Shown: positions 1-9,049 of the stretch, piece by piece
How the letters are laid out: each line of letters begins with the position of its first letter
Position numbering within the stretch: position 1 is the stretch's first letter
Origin: Verrucomicrobiota bacterium
GTDB lineage: Bacteria > Verrucomicrobiota > Verrucomicrobiia > Limisphaerales > PALSA-1396
Assembly: GCA_016200005.1 (NCBI GenBank)
Contig: JACQFP010000049.1
Location: forward strand, 1 to 64,000
DNA: 64,000 bases
Reading direction: 5' to 3'
The notes under the pieces: model-generated
The model's input: only the letters and a program-made list of their open reading frames with translations
Told to the model about the DNA's origin: nothing
Database searches by the model: none
Position numbers and translations under genes: made by a program

Positions 1-213
1 AGATTTTCATCAAGGTGACCAGTGAGATTTAATTCTCGAACAAAAACTGACGCGCTGGCGGCTCATTCGCGGAGCAATACTCCAATAATCCAGCAGAGTC
101 AAGTTGCCCGGCAGGTTCGCCGCGCAGCGGCTGGGTTCAATACCTAGATAGGCTTGCAAACCAAGCCGAGAAAATCTCTTTGCGCCTTGGCGGCTTTGCG
201 CTGAAATTCCGGC
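1..213. other. Leader region before uvrC
   Basis: No complete gene is seen here. The first 30 or so bases are open on the plus strand and could be the last codons of a gene outside the window, but this is too short to judge. At about 178-206 there is a purine/pyrimidine-biased tract of CTTTGCG-like units with a period near seven bases, related in style to the heptamer arrays found elsewhere in the window. Confidence 0.4.
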
Positions 214-1776
214 GTGCCTGCGACGGAACACATTCGCAAAAAGTTGAACGATCTGCCCCACAAGCCCGGCATCTATTTGATGAAGGACCGGTTCGGGACG
301 GTGATTTACGTCGGCAAGGCGCGTGATTTGCGCAAGCGGGTCAGCCAGTATTTTCATCCATCGCGGCGCATGGGCTGGGACTTGAAGTTCAACGCGCTGG
401 TCGAAGCTGTTCACGACTTCGATGTGCACACGGTGAAAAGCGAGCCGGAGGCGCTGTTGCTCGAAAGCAAACTCATCAAGGAGTTTCATCCGCGCTACAA
501 CGTCAGTTTCCGCGACGACAAACGCTTCATCCTGCTCAAGGTCAATTTGAACGACCCGATTCCGCGCTTTACGTTCACCCGCATCAAACAAGAGGACGGC
601 GCGCGTTACTTCGGTCCGTTCACGGATTCAGGCGCGGCGCGGTGGACGTTGGCGTTCGCCCGCAAACAATTCAACTTGCGCGGTTGCCGTCCATTGACGC
701 CGAACAAAACGGATTACAAGCATTGTCTCTACGCCAATTTGAAATACTGCACCGCGCCGTGCATCGGCAACGTGACGCGTGAACAATATCTGCAACAGGT
801 GGTCGCCGCCTGCGATTTCCTTTCCGGCCAATGCGAGGAACTCAAACAACAACTCGAAGCAGAAATGAAAAAAGCGGCGAGTGCGCAGGACTACGAAAAG
901 GCAGCGTCCATCCGCGATGCGCTGGCGGACTTGCGTAGCACCACGCAAAAGACCAGCAAGTTCGAGCGTCTGCCGTACAGTTTGCCGCTGGCCATTGATC
1001 CACGAAAGGATTTGGCGGAACTGGCGAAAGCGCTCGGGTTGCCATCGCAGCCGCAACGCATCGAAGGTTTCGACATCTCCAACATCAGCGGCACGTTTGC
1101 CGTCGCGTCGCTGGTCAGTTTCAAAAATGGCCGGCCCGACCGCGCGAATTATCGTCGCTTCAAAATGAAGACGGTCGTGGGTCAGGATGATTTCGCCTGC
1201 ATGGCCGAGACGGTGCGGCGGCGGTACACGCGGTTGTTGAATGAAACAAAAGAGTCAGTCCCTTCCGGTCACGCATCACGCATCACACATCACGCATCAC
1301 TTCCCGACCTGATTCTCATCGACGGCGGCAAAGGCCAGCTCAGCGCAGCGTGTGCGGAACTGGAGAAACTTGGACTGGCGCACATTCCCGTCATCGGGTT
1401 GGCAAAGGAATTCGAGGAGATTTACCGCCCCGGCCAAAGCGCGCCTTTGCGGTTGAGCCACGATTCTGGTGCGCTGAAATTGTTGCAACGGGTGCGGGAC
1501 GAATCACACCGCTTTGCCAACACCTACAACGCCCAACTGCGTTTGAAGAAGATTTCGGAAAGCTTGCTCGATGAATTTCCCGGCATCGGCGACCAGCGTA
1601 AGGCGGCGTTGTTGAAAAAGTTCGGCTCGGTGCAACGGCTGCGTCTGGCCACGGTTGAGAAAATCGCCGAAGTCCCCGGTTTCGGCGGCAAGGCGGCGGC
1701 TGAGTTGAAGAAGTTTTTGGAGGCGCGGACCGCCTCGGAAAGAGAACCACAGATGGACACGAATTCACACGAATAG
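214..1776 (+). CDS. uvrC: UvrC, excinuclease ABC subunit C
   Basis: This subunit makes the 3' and 5' incisions around bulky lesions in nucleotide excision repair, acting with UvrA and UvrB in the cytoplasm. An N-terminal GIY-YIG nuclease domain begins at residues 19-34 (PGIYLMKD, then YVGKARDLRKR). A UVR UvrB-binding helix lies near 210-240, an RNase H-like nuclease domain contains EGFDISNISG and LILIDGGKGQ, and a C-terminal helix-hairpin-helix pair contains FPGIGDQRKAALL and VPGFGGKAA. The start is GTG. At 520 residues it is shorter than the common length of about 600 but has every domain. Two oddities come from repeats: a TCACGCA heptamer array is read in frame at 1269-1300 just before the LILIDGG strand, and the last dozen codons lie in a dispersed repeat. 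Confidence 0.93.
   Translation: MPATEHIRKKLNDLPHKPGIYLMKDRFGTVIYVGKARDLRKRVSQYFHPSRRMGWDLKFNALVEAVHDFDVHTVKSEPEALLLESKLIKEFHPRYNVSFRDDKRFILLKVNLNDPIPRFTFTRIKQEDGARYFGPFTDSGAARWTLAFARKQFNLRGCRPLTPNKTDYKHCLYANLKYCTAPCIGNVTREQYLQQVVAACDFLSGQCEELKQQLEAEMKKAASAQDYEKAASIRDALADLRSTTQKTSKFERLPYSLPLAIDPRKDLAELAKALGLPSQPQRIEGFDISNISGTFAVASLVSFKNGRPDRANYRRFKMKTVVGQDDFACMAETVRRRYTRLLNETKESVPSGHASRITHHASLPDLILIDGGKGQLSAACAELEKLGLAHIPVIGLAKEFEEIYRPGQSAPLRLSHDSGALKLLQRVRDESHRFANTYNAQLRLKKISESLLDEFPGIGDQRKAALLKKFGSVQRLRLATVEKIAEVPGFGGKAAAELKKFLEARTASEREPQMDTNSHE
1269..1300. repeat. Heptamer array inside uvrC
   Basis: Four copies of a TCACGCA unit (one variant, TCACACA) plus a partial copy lie inside the uvrC reading frame. 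They encode a His/Ala/Ser-rich stretch (HASRITHHAS) just before the conserved DLILIDGGKGQ segment, where UvrC proteins normally have a loop. The frame is kept. The unit is closely related to the arrays at 12171-12191 and 12530-12557. Confidence 0.8.
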
Positions 1777-1940
1777 AGGCGCCGCCGCAATGGCCCCCTC
1801 ACCCCGTCCCTCTCCCCCTCGGAGGGGGGAGAGGGTGGCTTCCAGCCGGGTGAGGAGGAATGCTCGATCCATCTGTAACAATTGCTCGTGTTCCAATTCT
1901 GCCTCCTAAAAGAAATTCGTGCCAATTCGTGAAATTCGTG
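1745..1940. repeat. Composite inverted repeat after uvrC
   Basis: The end of uvrC and the following spacer hold a nested inverted repeat. An outer left arm of ACACGAATT-type words (about 1747-1774) is matched by an outer right arm of AATTCGTG-type words (about 1911-1940). Between them is a CCCCTCACC...GGGTGAGG palindrome at 1793-1856. The outer left arm overlaps the uvrC stop and supplies its last codons. The inner palindrome belongs to a family seen again at 13557-13602, 24987-25048 and, in looser form, inside ribD. Confidence 0.75.
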
Positions 1941-1956
1941 GCTTCCTCTTGGGCGT

Positions 1957-2391
1957 ATGAACATTCAGGTCGCCGTGCTCTGTGACGCCGCCACGGACAG
2001 CAACGGCAAGTTAAATCTCCTCGGCGCGTTCGATACCATCTACACGCAACAGCTCCCCGCCATTCATGCGCAATGCTCGATCGCACTGCGGGCGACGTTT
2101 TCCAACACCGAAGAGGGCGCGCACAAACTCACGATCAACTTCGTGGATGAGGACGGCCGGTCCATCATGCCGAACTTTCCACCGATTCCCGTGGACGTGG
2201 CGGTGCCGGAGGAAGCGCATTTCATCTCGCGCAACTTCATCATCAACCTCCAGCAACTCAAGTTCGAGACGCCCGGCTTTTACTCCATTGATATCACGCT
2301 TGACGACAAGGAGCAAATGAGCATTCCGCTTTTGGTCCGGCAAATGCCGACGCAAACGGAGCCCGGCGAAGCGTGGAAACAGACAACGTGA
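1957..2391 (+). CDS. DUF6941-type conserved protein
   Basis: This is a 144-residue soluble protein without signal peptide or membrane segment. It opens with a strand-rich segment (NIQVAVLCDAATDSNGKL followed by NLLGAFDTI) typical of the DUF6941 group, small beta-rich proteins of unknown role. The middle contains FVDEDGR and the end is a predicted beta sandwich with IDITLDDKEQMSIPL. The ATG follows a repeat-filled spacer. The next gene overlaps its 3' end by 19 bases, so the two are probably co-translated. Assignment to DUF6941 is from recollection of the family pattern; function is unknown. Confidence 0.7.
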   Translation: MNIQVAVLCDAATDSNGKLNLLGAFDTIYTQQLPAIHAQCSIALRATFSNTEEGAHKLTINFVDEDGRSIMPNFPPIPVDVAVPEEAHFISRNFIINLQQLKFETPGFYSIDITLDDKEQMSIPLLVRQMPTQTEPGEAWKQTT

Positions 2392-3212
2392 ACGAAACGC
2401 TGCTCCTCACGCTCCTGATCTTCATTGCCGCGCTGCTCTACTCCTCCGTCGGGCACGGCGGCGCGTCGGGTTACCTGGCGGCGATGGCCCTGTTCGATGT
2501 GGCGCCTGATGTGATGAAACCGACGGCGCTCGTGCTGAATCTCATCGTCGCGTCCATCGGAACAATTCGATTTTGGAACGCCGGATATTTTTCGTGGCAA
2601 CTGTTCTGGCCGTTTGCAGTTTGTTCAATTCCCTGCGCCTTCGTTGGGGGCGCGTTGAAACTACCGGTCGGTTATTACAAGGTGATCATTGGCGTCGTGC
2701 TGCTCTTCGCGGCATGGCGTCTGGCCGTGACACCATCCATGTCCGCGGCTGCGACCACGAAGCCGATCCCACTCCCGTTGGCCTTGGCGCTAGGCGCGGC
2801 GCTGGGTTTGCTGTCGGGCCTGACGGGCGTGGGTGGTGGGATATTTCTGAGCCCGTTGATTCTGTTGATGGGCTGGGCGGAAGTGCGGCAGACTGCTGCC
2901 ATCTCCGCGGCGTTCATCCTGGTGAATTCGTTTGCCGGACTGCTCGGTCACGTGGCGAGCGTCAAAATGTTGCCGGGAGCAATTCTCTGGTGGGCGCCAA
3001 CTGCGCTGCTGGGAGGATTGCTGGGGTCTGAACTAGGCAGCCGCCGACTGCCGCCGATCGCCATTCGCAGATTGTTGGCGGCCGTTCTGTTCGTGGCCGG
3101 AACAAAAATGTTGTTCTTGAGTTCGTCGCCTACTTCCGTGCGGCCACCGCCTCATCCGTCGCCTCCGACAACACCGCAAGCCCTTCTTCGAGGGCGTCGC
3201 GGGGAATGGTGA
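2373..3212 (+). CDS. TauE/SafE-family sulfite exporter-like permease
   Basis: This integral inner-membrane protein has about eight hydrophobic helices. The family moves small anions such as sulfite, sulfoacetate or other organosulfur compounds out of the cell. Typical features are SSVGHGGASGYLAAMAL near the N-terminus and the repeat signature GLLSGLTGVGGGIFLSPL in the middle. GTG at 2373 or GTG at 2388 could be the start; the second overlaps the stop of the upstream gene. The normal family end is near the GTKMLFL segment. The last 30 or so residues are proline/arginine-rich and are read antisense through the 3' end of the convergent aminotransferase gene, so they look like run-through after loss of a stop. 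Confidence 0.85.
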   Translation: METDNVNETLLLTLLIFIAALLYSSVGHGGASGYLAAMALFDVAPDVMKPTALVLNLIVASIGTIRFWNAGYFSWQLFWPFAVCSIPCAFVGGALKLPVGYYKVIIGVVLLFAAWRLAVTPSMSAAATTKPIPLPLALALGAALGLLSGLTGVGGGIFLSPLILLMGWAEVRQTAAISAAFILVNSFAGLLGHVASVKMLPGAILWWAPTALLGGLLGSELGSRRLPPIAIRRLLAAVLFVAGTKMLFLSSSPTSVRPPPHPSPPTTPQALLRGRRGEW

Positions 3213-4506
3213 GTGGCGGGGAGATTTTGACCGTCTGCCCCCACGCGCCGACGGGCGAGAAAAAGAGCAGCCCTTTGTGAAAGCAGCGTTCGATGATGTT
3301 GTGGGCGAGGTCGTGGTCAGGCTCTTTCGTGCCGGGCTTCACCGTTTGCATGCCGCCCACCAGACCGCGCGCCTTGATGTGGCCGACAACTTTGGGATGA
3401 CGGGATTGAATGTTTTTCAGGCCTTCAAGCAGCACAGGTCCGAGTCGCGCCGCATTCGCGGTCACATCTTCTTTGACCATTTTTTTGAGGTTGGCCAACG
3501 CGGCCGCGCAACAAACAGGATTTCCCGTGTGCGTGCTGCTCAACGAGCCGGGCGGGAATAAGTCCATCACGTCGGCGCGGCCAATCACGGCCGAGAGCGG
3601 CAACGAGCTGCTGATGCCTTTGCCGCAACAAATGAGGTCAGGCACCACGCCGTAATGCTCGAACGCCCAGAATTTCCCAGTACGCCCGAAGCCGGCCTGC
3701 ACTTCGTCGAAGATCAGCAGCGCGTCGTGCTTCCGGCAAAAGTCGGCCATGGCACGGACGTATTTTACCGGTGCAAAGTCCGGCCCGACGCCCTGATAAC
3801 TTTCCATCATGACGCCCGCGACATTGTCCGGCTCAAGGCCCTTGGCCTTCAACGCAGCGAGAAATGTGTCGAAGCTCGTGTCCGTTTGCCAATAACCGTC
3901 CGGGAACGGCGCGTTGAGAATGGCTGGGTCTTCGTTGACAATCCACGCTTTCCCATCCGTCAGACCACCGGCTTGTTGCGCGCCGAGGGTGCGTCCGTGA
4001 AATCCGCGTTCGTAACCGACGATGCCGATCTTTTTCCGGCCACCTTTCTTGATGCCGTAGGTTCGCGCGAGTTTGATGGCGCACTCAGTTGATTCCGCGC
4101 CCGTGGTGAGCAGGAAAACTTTCTTCAACGGTTCGGGCGCAAGGCCGACAAGAAACTCCACGAGCGCAGCCCGTTCTTCGCTGGGGAAAACGTAATTGTG
4201 CAGCAGCCCGCTGTTGACCTGGTCGATGATCGCCTGGCGAATCTCCGGCGCGCCGTGGCCGACGTTGGCGACGAGCACGCCGCTCGACCAATCGAGCCAC
4301 TGGTTGCCGTGCTTGTCATAGACAAAAATGTCCTCGGCGCGCTCCCACACAATCGGCGGCTGGCCGCGCATGGAGAACGGCTCGAACTGGCGGAGCTTCT
4401 TGAGCGTCGGCACGGAGTCCGGATGCGGCAACGGCGTGACGATGCGACGATACTTGGTTTCCACGCGCGGCACCTTGCGCGGCGTGATGCTGAATTCTTT
4501 GCCCAT
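3130..4506 (-). CDS. Class III PLP-dependent aminotransferase (4-aminobutyrate aminotransferase-like)
   Basis: A cytoplasmic pyridoxal-phosphate enzyme of the GabT/acetylornithine aminotransferase fold, which moves an amino group from an omega-amine to an alpha-keto acid. Visible motifs include SSGVLVANVGHG near the N-terminus, TTGAESTECAIKLAR for phosphate binding, LIFDEVQAGFGRTGKFWAFEH around the cofactor aspartate, and ICCGKGISSSLPLSAV holding the Schiff-base lysine. ATG at 4506 is chosen because the 18 codons upstream in frame lie in repeat-like sequence (GATGAACATGGATGG) unrelated to the family. The exact substrate cannot be told. Its 3' end overlaps the TauE gene tail to tail by 83 bases. 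Confidence 0.9.
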   Translation of the reverse strand: MGKEFSITPRKVPRVETKYRRIVTPLPHPDSVPTLKKLRQFEPFSMRGQPPIVWERAEDIFVYDKHGNQWLDWSSGVLVANVGHGAPEIRQAIIDQVNSGLLHNYVFPSEERAALVEFLVGLAPEPLKKVFLLTTGAESTECAIKLARTYGIKKGGRKKIGIVGYERGFHGRTLGAQQAGGLTDGKAWIVNEDPAILNAPFPDGYWQTDTSFDTFLAALKAKGLEPDNVAGVMMESYQGVGPDFAPVKYVRAMADFCRKHDALLIFDEVQAGFGRTGKFWAFEHYGVVPDLICCGKGISSSLPLSAVIGRADVMDLFPPGSLSSTHTGNPVCCAAALANLKKMVKEDVTANAARLGPVLLEGLKNIQSRHPKVVGHIKARGLVGGMQTVKPGTKEPDHDLAHNIIERCFHKGLLFFSPVGAWGQTVKISPPLTIPRDALEEGLAVLSEATDEAVAARK

Positions 4507-4602
4507 AGTTGAGACGACAGATGAACATGGATGGGCGCGGATGAAAAGCAGGAAGTGCACATCGCTCCCTCGCGGGCCAGGCCTGAAGCGGTCGGAGGGT
4601 TT

Positions 4603-5934
4603 CTAAGGCGGCGGGTTTGGCGCGGCGGGTTTTGATCGCTGGTTCAAGCGGTTCGCGCGCCTTGCCGGTCTGTCGGGTGGTGGCGGCGCTTTTTTGCCGC
4701 CCGCGGGATTAAGTTGATCGAGGACGCCCTGCAATTGCCGACGCGCGGCTTTCGCCGAGGCGTCTTGCGCATCGGCAGAGACCGGCTTCTCAACAAACGG
4801 AGAGTCTTTCATGTCGAAGAGTTCGCCGCGCTCGTTGAGCTTCCAGCCGTCATTGCGGGCGTACCACTTGTTGCCCAACTGAACGTAAATCCATTCGCGC
4901 GGATTGCCCTTCTCGCCACGTAATTGCGGGGCGAAGCTACGCCCATCAAACTTCACGTCCTCCGGCATTTTCGCGCCGGCGATTTCGGCAAACGTGGGAA
5001 AGAAGTCGCTGAAATCAACGAGGTCGTTGAGCACCCGGCCCGCGGGCACCGTGCCTTTCCAATTAGCGATCAACGGCACGCGCACACCGCCTTCCATCAT
5101 CGTGCCCTTATGACCGTTGATCTGCCGGCCGCCAATGGTGAACGAACGTTGCGCCGTTCCATTATCGATTGAGAAAAGGATCAGCGTCCGCTCGCGTAAC
5201 CCGAGCCGGTCAAGTTCACCGACAAGCTGGCCAATCTGCTTGTCGAGATAGGCGACGTTGTCGTCGTAAAGGGTTTCCCGGTTCGTCACTCCGGGCTTCG
5301 TGTCCGGTGTGCGCACGATCGGCCCATGCACGAGGTGCGTCGGGTAATAGAAATAAAACGGTTCGTCCTTGTGCCGCTTGAAGAAATCCTTCGCGAAGTC
5401 GCGGTACACATCCGGACAATAAACCTCCTTTTCCTCCTGCACGATTTTGCCGTTCTTGGTGTAACTCTTCTCCCAATACCAGCCGCCGGCGGTGTTGTCC
5501 GTGATGAACTCGTCAAAGCCCCAATCACCGGGCGAATCTCCCATCTGCCGCCACTTGCCCGCCATGCCGGTGACGTAGCCCGCTTGCTTGAGTGTCTTAG
5601 CCAGGGACGGTTCATTCTTGAACGATGGTTGTTTCGCCGTTGGATTGGTCAAACCGCCCGTGCGAAATCCGTAACGCGCCGTCATGATCTGGCAACGGCT
5701 TGGCCCGCACAACGGTGTCGAGTAGGCGCGCTCAAATCGGATGCCGGTCTTGGCGAGCGCGTCAATGTTCGGCGTCTTGTCCTTGAAGCGGTCCGATCCG
5801 TAACAACTGATGCCTTCGATACCGAGATCGTCGGCGAACAGGAACACGATATTGGGGCGCGCGGGTTTGTCTGCCGCGAGTGAATTGAAAGCAACGGCCG
5901 AAACGACGATCAAGGTCGTAAGAAGTTTTTTCAT
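4603..5934 (-). CDS. Secreted sulfatase
   Basis: An arylsulfatase-type enzyme that hydrolyses sulfate esters, probably of polysaccharides. Residues 1-21 form a signal peptide ending SLAADKP. The metal-binding start IVFLFADDLG lies at 29-38. The formylglycine motif CGPSR is at 76-80, so the catalytic residue is Cys76, modified by a formylglycine-generating enzyme. Further conserved parts are GKWRQMGD, ILFSIDNGT and GHKGTMMEGGVRVPLI. The C-terminus is a proline/alanine-rich tail. A second sulfatase lies at 9050-10528. Together with the saccharide-type genes they suggest use of sulfated glycans, although the actual substrate is unknown. Confidence 0.92.
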   Translation of the reverse strand: MKKLLTTLIVVSAVAFNSLAADKPARPNIVFLFADDLGIEGISCYGSDRFKDKTPNIDALAKTGIRFERAYSTPLCGPSRCQIMTARYGFRTGGLTNPTAKQPSFKNEPSLAKTLKQAGYVTGMAGKWRQMGDSPGDWGFDEFITDNTAGGWYWEKSYTKNGKIVQEEKEVYCPDVYRDFAKDFFKRHKDEPFYFYYPTHLVHGPIVRTPDTKPGVTNRETLYDDNVAYLDKQIGQLVGELDRLGLRERTLILFSIDNGTAQRSFTIGGRQINGHKGTMMEGGVRVPLIANWKGTVPAGRVLNDLVDFSDFFPTFAEIAGAKMPEDVKFDGRSFAPQLRGEKGNPREWIYVQLGNKWYARNDGWKLNERGELFDMKDSPFVEKPVSADAQDASAKAARRQLQGVLDQLNPAGGKKAPPPPDRPARRANRLNQRSKPAAPNPPP

Positions 5935-6026
5935 GATCCTGTGTGTGAGACGAAGTGAAGATGACGGAAGTTACTTTCAAAGTCACCTGGATTATTGGGT
6001 CTGAGTGCTGGGATGGGCAAGTTTCG

Positions 6027-6098
6027 TTGGAGTTCACGCTTTAGCGTGCTCTGGTGCCGCCGGCAAGACCCGAACAAGCTAAAGCTTCAACTCCAACT
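6027..6098. repeat. Palindromic element (GGAGTTCACGCT family), copy 1
   Basis: The left arm reads TTGGAGTTCACGCTTTAGCG and the right arm ends AAAGCTTCAACTCCAA, with about 30 bases between, forming an imperfect hairpin. Two related copies are at 23668-23718 and 45018-45090. It lies in the 270-base divergent space between the sulfatase and the MFS gene, in which no other gene is seen. Confidence 0.8.
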
Positions 6099-6206
6099 TA
6101 CTAAGGCGGTCAATTGCCAGGCATTTACAGTCATACCTTGGGTTATTTTCTTCTTCTCGCATCGGCGAAACGTCTCTACGGTTCGACGCAATCAATTCCA
6201 TTTGCT

Positions 6207-7469
6207 ATGCAGACTTCACTCAAAATCAAACTCAGCGTTTTCATGTTCCTCCAATACTTCATCTGGGGGTCGTGGTATGTGAGCATGGCCACGTATCTGG
6301 GCAAGACGCTGGCGTTCGAGGGCGGGCAGATCGGTCTGGCCTACGGCGCATTTGCGATCGGCGCGATGATTTCGCCATTCTTCGTCGGCTTGATCGCCGA
6401 CCGTTATTTCGCCTCGGAGAAACTGCTCGCCGCGCTTGGCATCCTGGGAGGCGCGCTGATGTTCACGTTGCCGAAGCTGACGACGTTTGCCGCCTTTTAT
6501 CCGGTGCTTATCATCTATTGCGCCTCCTATGTGCCCACGCTGGCGCTCGGCAATTCGCTCTCGCTGCACCATCTCGCGAACCCGAAACGCGATTTCCCGC
6601 TGGTCAAAACTCTTTCCGCGGTCGGTTGGATTGCCGGCGGTGTCACGCTGAGTCTGGTGCTCAAGGGTGAGCAATCCGCGGTGCAGTTTTATCTGGCCGG
6701 AGCGGTTTCCATTGCGCTGGGGTTGTTCTCCTTGACGCTGCCGCACACGCCGCCGAAGAAGACCGGCAAAGACGTTCGTCTCGGCGAAATCCTCGGACTC
6801 GACGCCCTCGCGCTGCTGAAGAAGCCGTCCTTCGCGATTTTCATCGCGTGCATGTTTCTCATCTGCGTGCCGCTCTATTTCTACTTCGTGAACATGAACA
6901 TGTATGTCACGGAACTCGGCTGGCGATACACCGCGGCGAAGATGTCCCTCGCGCAGGTATCGGATGTCATCTTTCTGGTCCTGCTGCCTTTCATGCTGAA
7001 AAACCTCGGCTACAAGAAGACGATCTTTATCGGCATCCTCGCCTGGGTGACACGCTATTTCCTGCTCGCCGGCAGCGTGAACAATTCCGGCCTCGCCACG
7101 TCACTCATCTTCGCCGCAATCCTGCTGCATGGCGTCTGCTACGATTTCCTTTTCATCGCCGGCCAACTCTATGTGGACGACGAATCCAACGAGCGGATTC
7201 GCGGCGCGGCTCAAGGCTTCATCGCGTTCATTCTCTGGGGCGTCGGCAATTTTGTCGGCAGCACACTCGCTGGCAAATCACAGGCGTTGCACACGCTCGC
7301 GCAACCGCAAGGCGCGATTGCCCATGACTGGCACGGCATCTGGATTTACCCGGCGTGGGGCGCGGCGGCGGTGCTGGTGATCTTTTTGATCTTCTTCCGC
7401 GACCCGCCGAAGAAGGCACACACGGACATCATCGCCGGTCGGAAAGAGGAAAATTTGGAAGCGCCTTGA
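6207..7469 (+). CDS. MFS transporter, NupG-like nucleoside permease family
   Basis: An integral inner-membrane protein of about 420 residues with twelve predicted helices. The N-terminus (KLSVFMFLQYFIWGSWYV followed by a glycine-rich GAFAIGAMISPFFVG) and the LIADRYFASEK loop fit the nucleoside:proton symporter (NupG/XapB) branch of the major facilitator superfamily. The mid-protein LGWRYTAAKMSLAQVSDVIF and the later DESNERIRGAAQGF segments fit too. ATG at 6207 is chosen because the 31 codons upstream in frame lack hydrophobic pattern and family similarity. In this phylum such permeases often sit near sugar-degradation genes, so the substrate may be a nucleoside or a sugar. Confidence 0.85.
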   Translation: MQTSLKIKLSVFMFLQYFIWGSWYVSMATYLGKTLAFEGGQIGLAYGAFAIGAMISPFFVGLIADRYFASEKLLAALGILGGALMFTLPKLTTFAAFYPVLIIYCASYVPTLALGNSLSLHHLANPKRDFPLVKTLSAVGWIAGGVTLSLVLKGEQSAVQFYLAGAVSIALGLFSLTLPHTPPKKTGKDVRLGEILGLDALALLKKPSFAIFIACMFLICVPLYFYFVNMNMYVTELGWRYTAAKMSLAQVSDVIFLVLLPFMLKNLGYKKTIFIGILAWVTRYFLLAGSVNNSGLATSLIFAAILLHGVCYDFLFIAGQLYVDDESNERIRGAAQGFIAFILWGVGNFVGSTLAGKSQALHTLAQPQGAIAHDWHGIWIYPAWGAAAVLVIFLIFFRDPPKKAHTDIIAGRKEENLEAP

Positions 7470-7479
7470 GTTCGGCCGC

Positions 7480-8892
7480 CTAAGCGGTTTTCTTCCGCGC
7501 TAGAAATGAGCCGAGCAAGATCAGCCCGTACCCCACCCAAACAGCCACGACCAGGTGTGACGCGGTAAAAAACATTCCGACCATCTCCACAGATTGTCGG
7601 TCAGGCGACGGATTCAGCAGCACCAACATCAGGAAAGACAACCCAAAGAAAATCGCCACCAAGCTGAGCATCCATCTACGCTCCCATGTTCGTATCTTGT
7701 GCAGAAAGCAAAATGGAATCATGGCAACTATCGCATAGAGCAGGCCAAATTGGCGGACAGTGATTTCGCCATAAATCGGAATCTGCCCCGCGAGTTTGGC
7801 AAAGTCCTCCGTCGCCCATGTCCGTTCAAATTGCCCGCGAGTCAGCACATGGACGAAACCTTCCACCGTTCGCGCATAACCCCAATTCACCGGCGGACTC
7901 GTCATCGAGGCCAGCGGCACGTAAAGGTAGGGTGACAGGCCTAGGAGGAACATCGCGACCAGGAGCATAATCGCTTTCCATTCCGTGAAGAAGCTTCGGG
8001 TCTTGACGGTAAGGCAGACGCAGATCGTGGTTGTGATTATGCCGAAGGCGAGGTAGAGCGCCCAAAGCGGGCTGGCGATTGACGCGGGCTGGTTGAGCGC
8101 GGAAAGGTATCCCATTTGACGTTCCACCCATACCGCCACCCACGCTATGGTTGCGAGAGATAAAAAATCCCGGCCCAGCTTGGTATCCGCGAGCACTACA
8201 ACGAACGGTAGTCCCACCACTGCCGGAGCAAGTGATTGGCTGCAAGTCAGGGTCACGCCATAAACAAAAACTGCGGCGTAGAGGTATCGCCTTCGCTCTG
8301 GCGAATAAAACCAGCGAAACAACAGGCAAATGCAGACCGACAACGACAACACGCTCAACGGCCATGGGCCAACGATCAGGGCTTCCCTCCAGAACGCACC
8401 GTCGAAACCCAGTCCCATTCCTGCTACAGCGCCGCAGACAACGCGAAGCACATTCTCCTCCTTCAACGTGAGCCGCTTCAATCCGGAAATCCCTTCGAGC
8501 ATCAACGCCCCGCCGCGCGACACCATCAACGCGATCAAACCGCACGTCAGCGCGCCAGCCACAGCGGAGGACACGGCCACGCGCCAGGCAATATTCGAGA
8601 AGGGCAATAGCTTCGTGAAGAGCCAGCCATAGATCGTCCAGACGGGAAATCCGGGTACTTGAGGCACGCCTGCGTACATTGCCGCGACTGAAAAAATGCC
8701 GGAATCTTCCAGTGTCACGTTCGGCGCGAGCGTCCAGAGGTACACCACCAATACCAACGTCGTCGTGACCGCAAAGCTCAACCAATCCGAGCGTTGGAAG
8801 AATCGGGTAGCGGCAGAAGTCGCGGGTAGAGCAGCCAACGATTCTTTCAGGGATTCATCGGACGGTGTCGGATTCTCTGTGTTGTCGTTCAC
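7480..8892 (-). CDS. DUF2723-family polytopic membrane protein
   Basis: A 470-residue protein with a soluble N-terminal tail of about 35 residues and around eleven hydrophobic segments. The early segment LAPNVTLEDSGIFSVAAMY followed by GVPQVPGFPVWTIYGWLF is the hallmark of DUF2723. Members resemble GT-C fold protein O-mannosyltransferases, with an acidic pair on the first outer loop. It lacks the long soluble C-terminal part of many members, so it is a short version. It converges on the MFS gene with 10 bases between the ends. The donor and acceptor substrates are unknown. Confidence 0.82.
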   Translation of the reverse strand: MNDNTENPTPSDESLKESLAALPATSAATRFFQRSDWLSFAVTTTLVLVVYLWTLAPNVTLEDSGIFSVAAMYAGVPQVPGFPVWTIYGWLFTKLLPFSNIAWRVAVSSAVAGALTCGLIALMVSRGGALMLEGISGLKRLTLKEENVLRVVCGAVAGMGLGFDGAFWREALIVGPWPLSVLSLSVCICLLFRWFYSPERRRYLYAAVFVYGVTLTCSQSLAPAVVGLPFVVVLADTKLGRDFLSLATIAWVAVWVERQMGYLSALNQPASIASPLWALYLAFGIITTTICVCLTVKTRSFFTEWKAIMLLVAMFLLGLSPYLYVPLASMTSPPVNWGYARTVEGFVHVLTRGQFERTWATEDFAKLAGQIPIYGEITVRQFGLLYAIVAMIPFCFLHKIRTWERRWMLSLVAIFFGLSFLMLVLLNPSPDRQSVEMVGMFFTASHLVVAVWVGYGLILLGSFLARKKTA

Positions 8893-9049
8893 TGTGTCGA
8901 AACGAAGCGTAAGGAATCGCCTTCACAGAATAGACACCGCGGGAATCGAAATTCGTATATCAATTTGCTTTCTGGTGAATCTGCTAAAACATTTTCCCAT
9001 CATCCACTCCCGTGATATCGAACTTGATGCCGCCGGTTGCAGAGCATCG

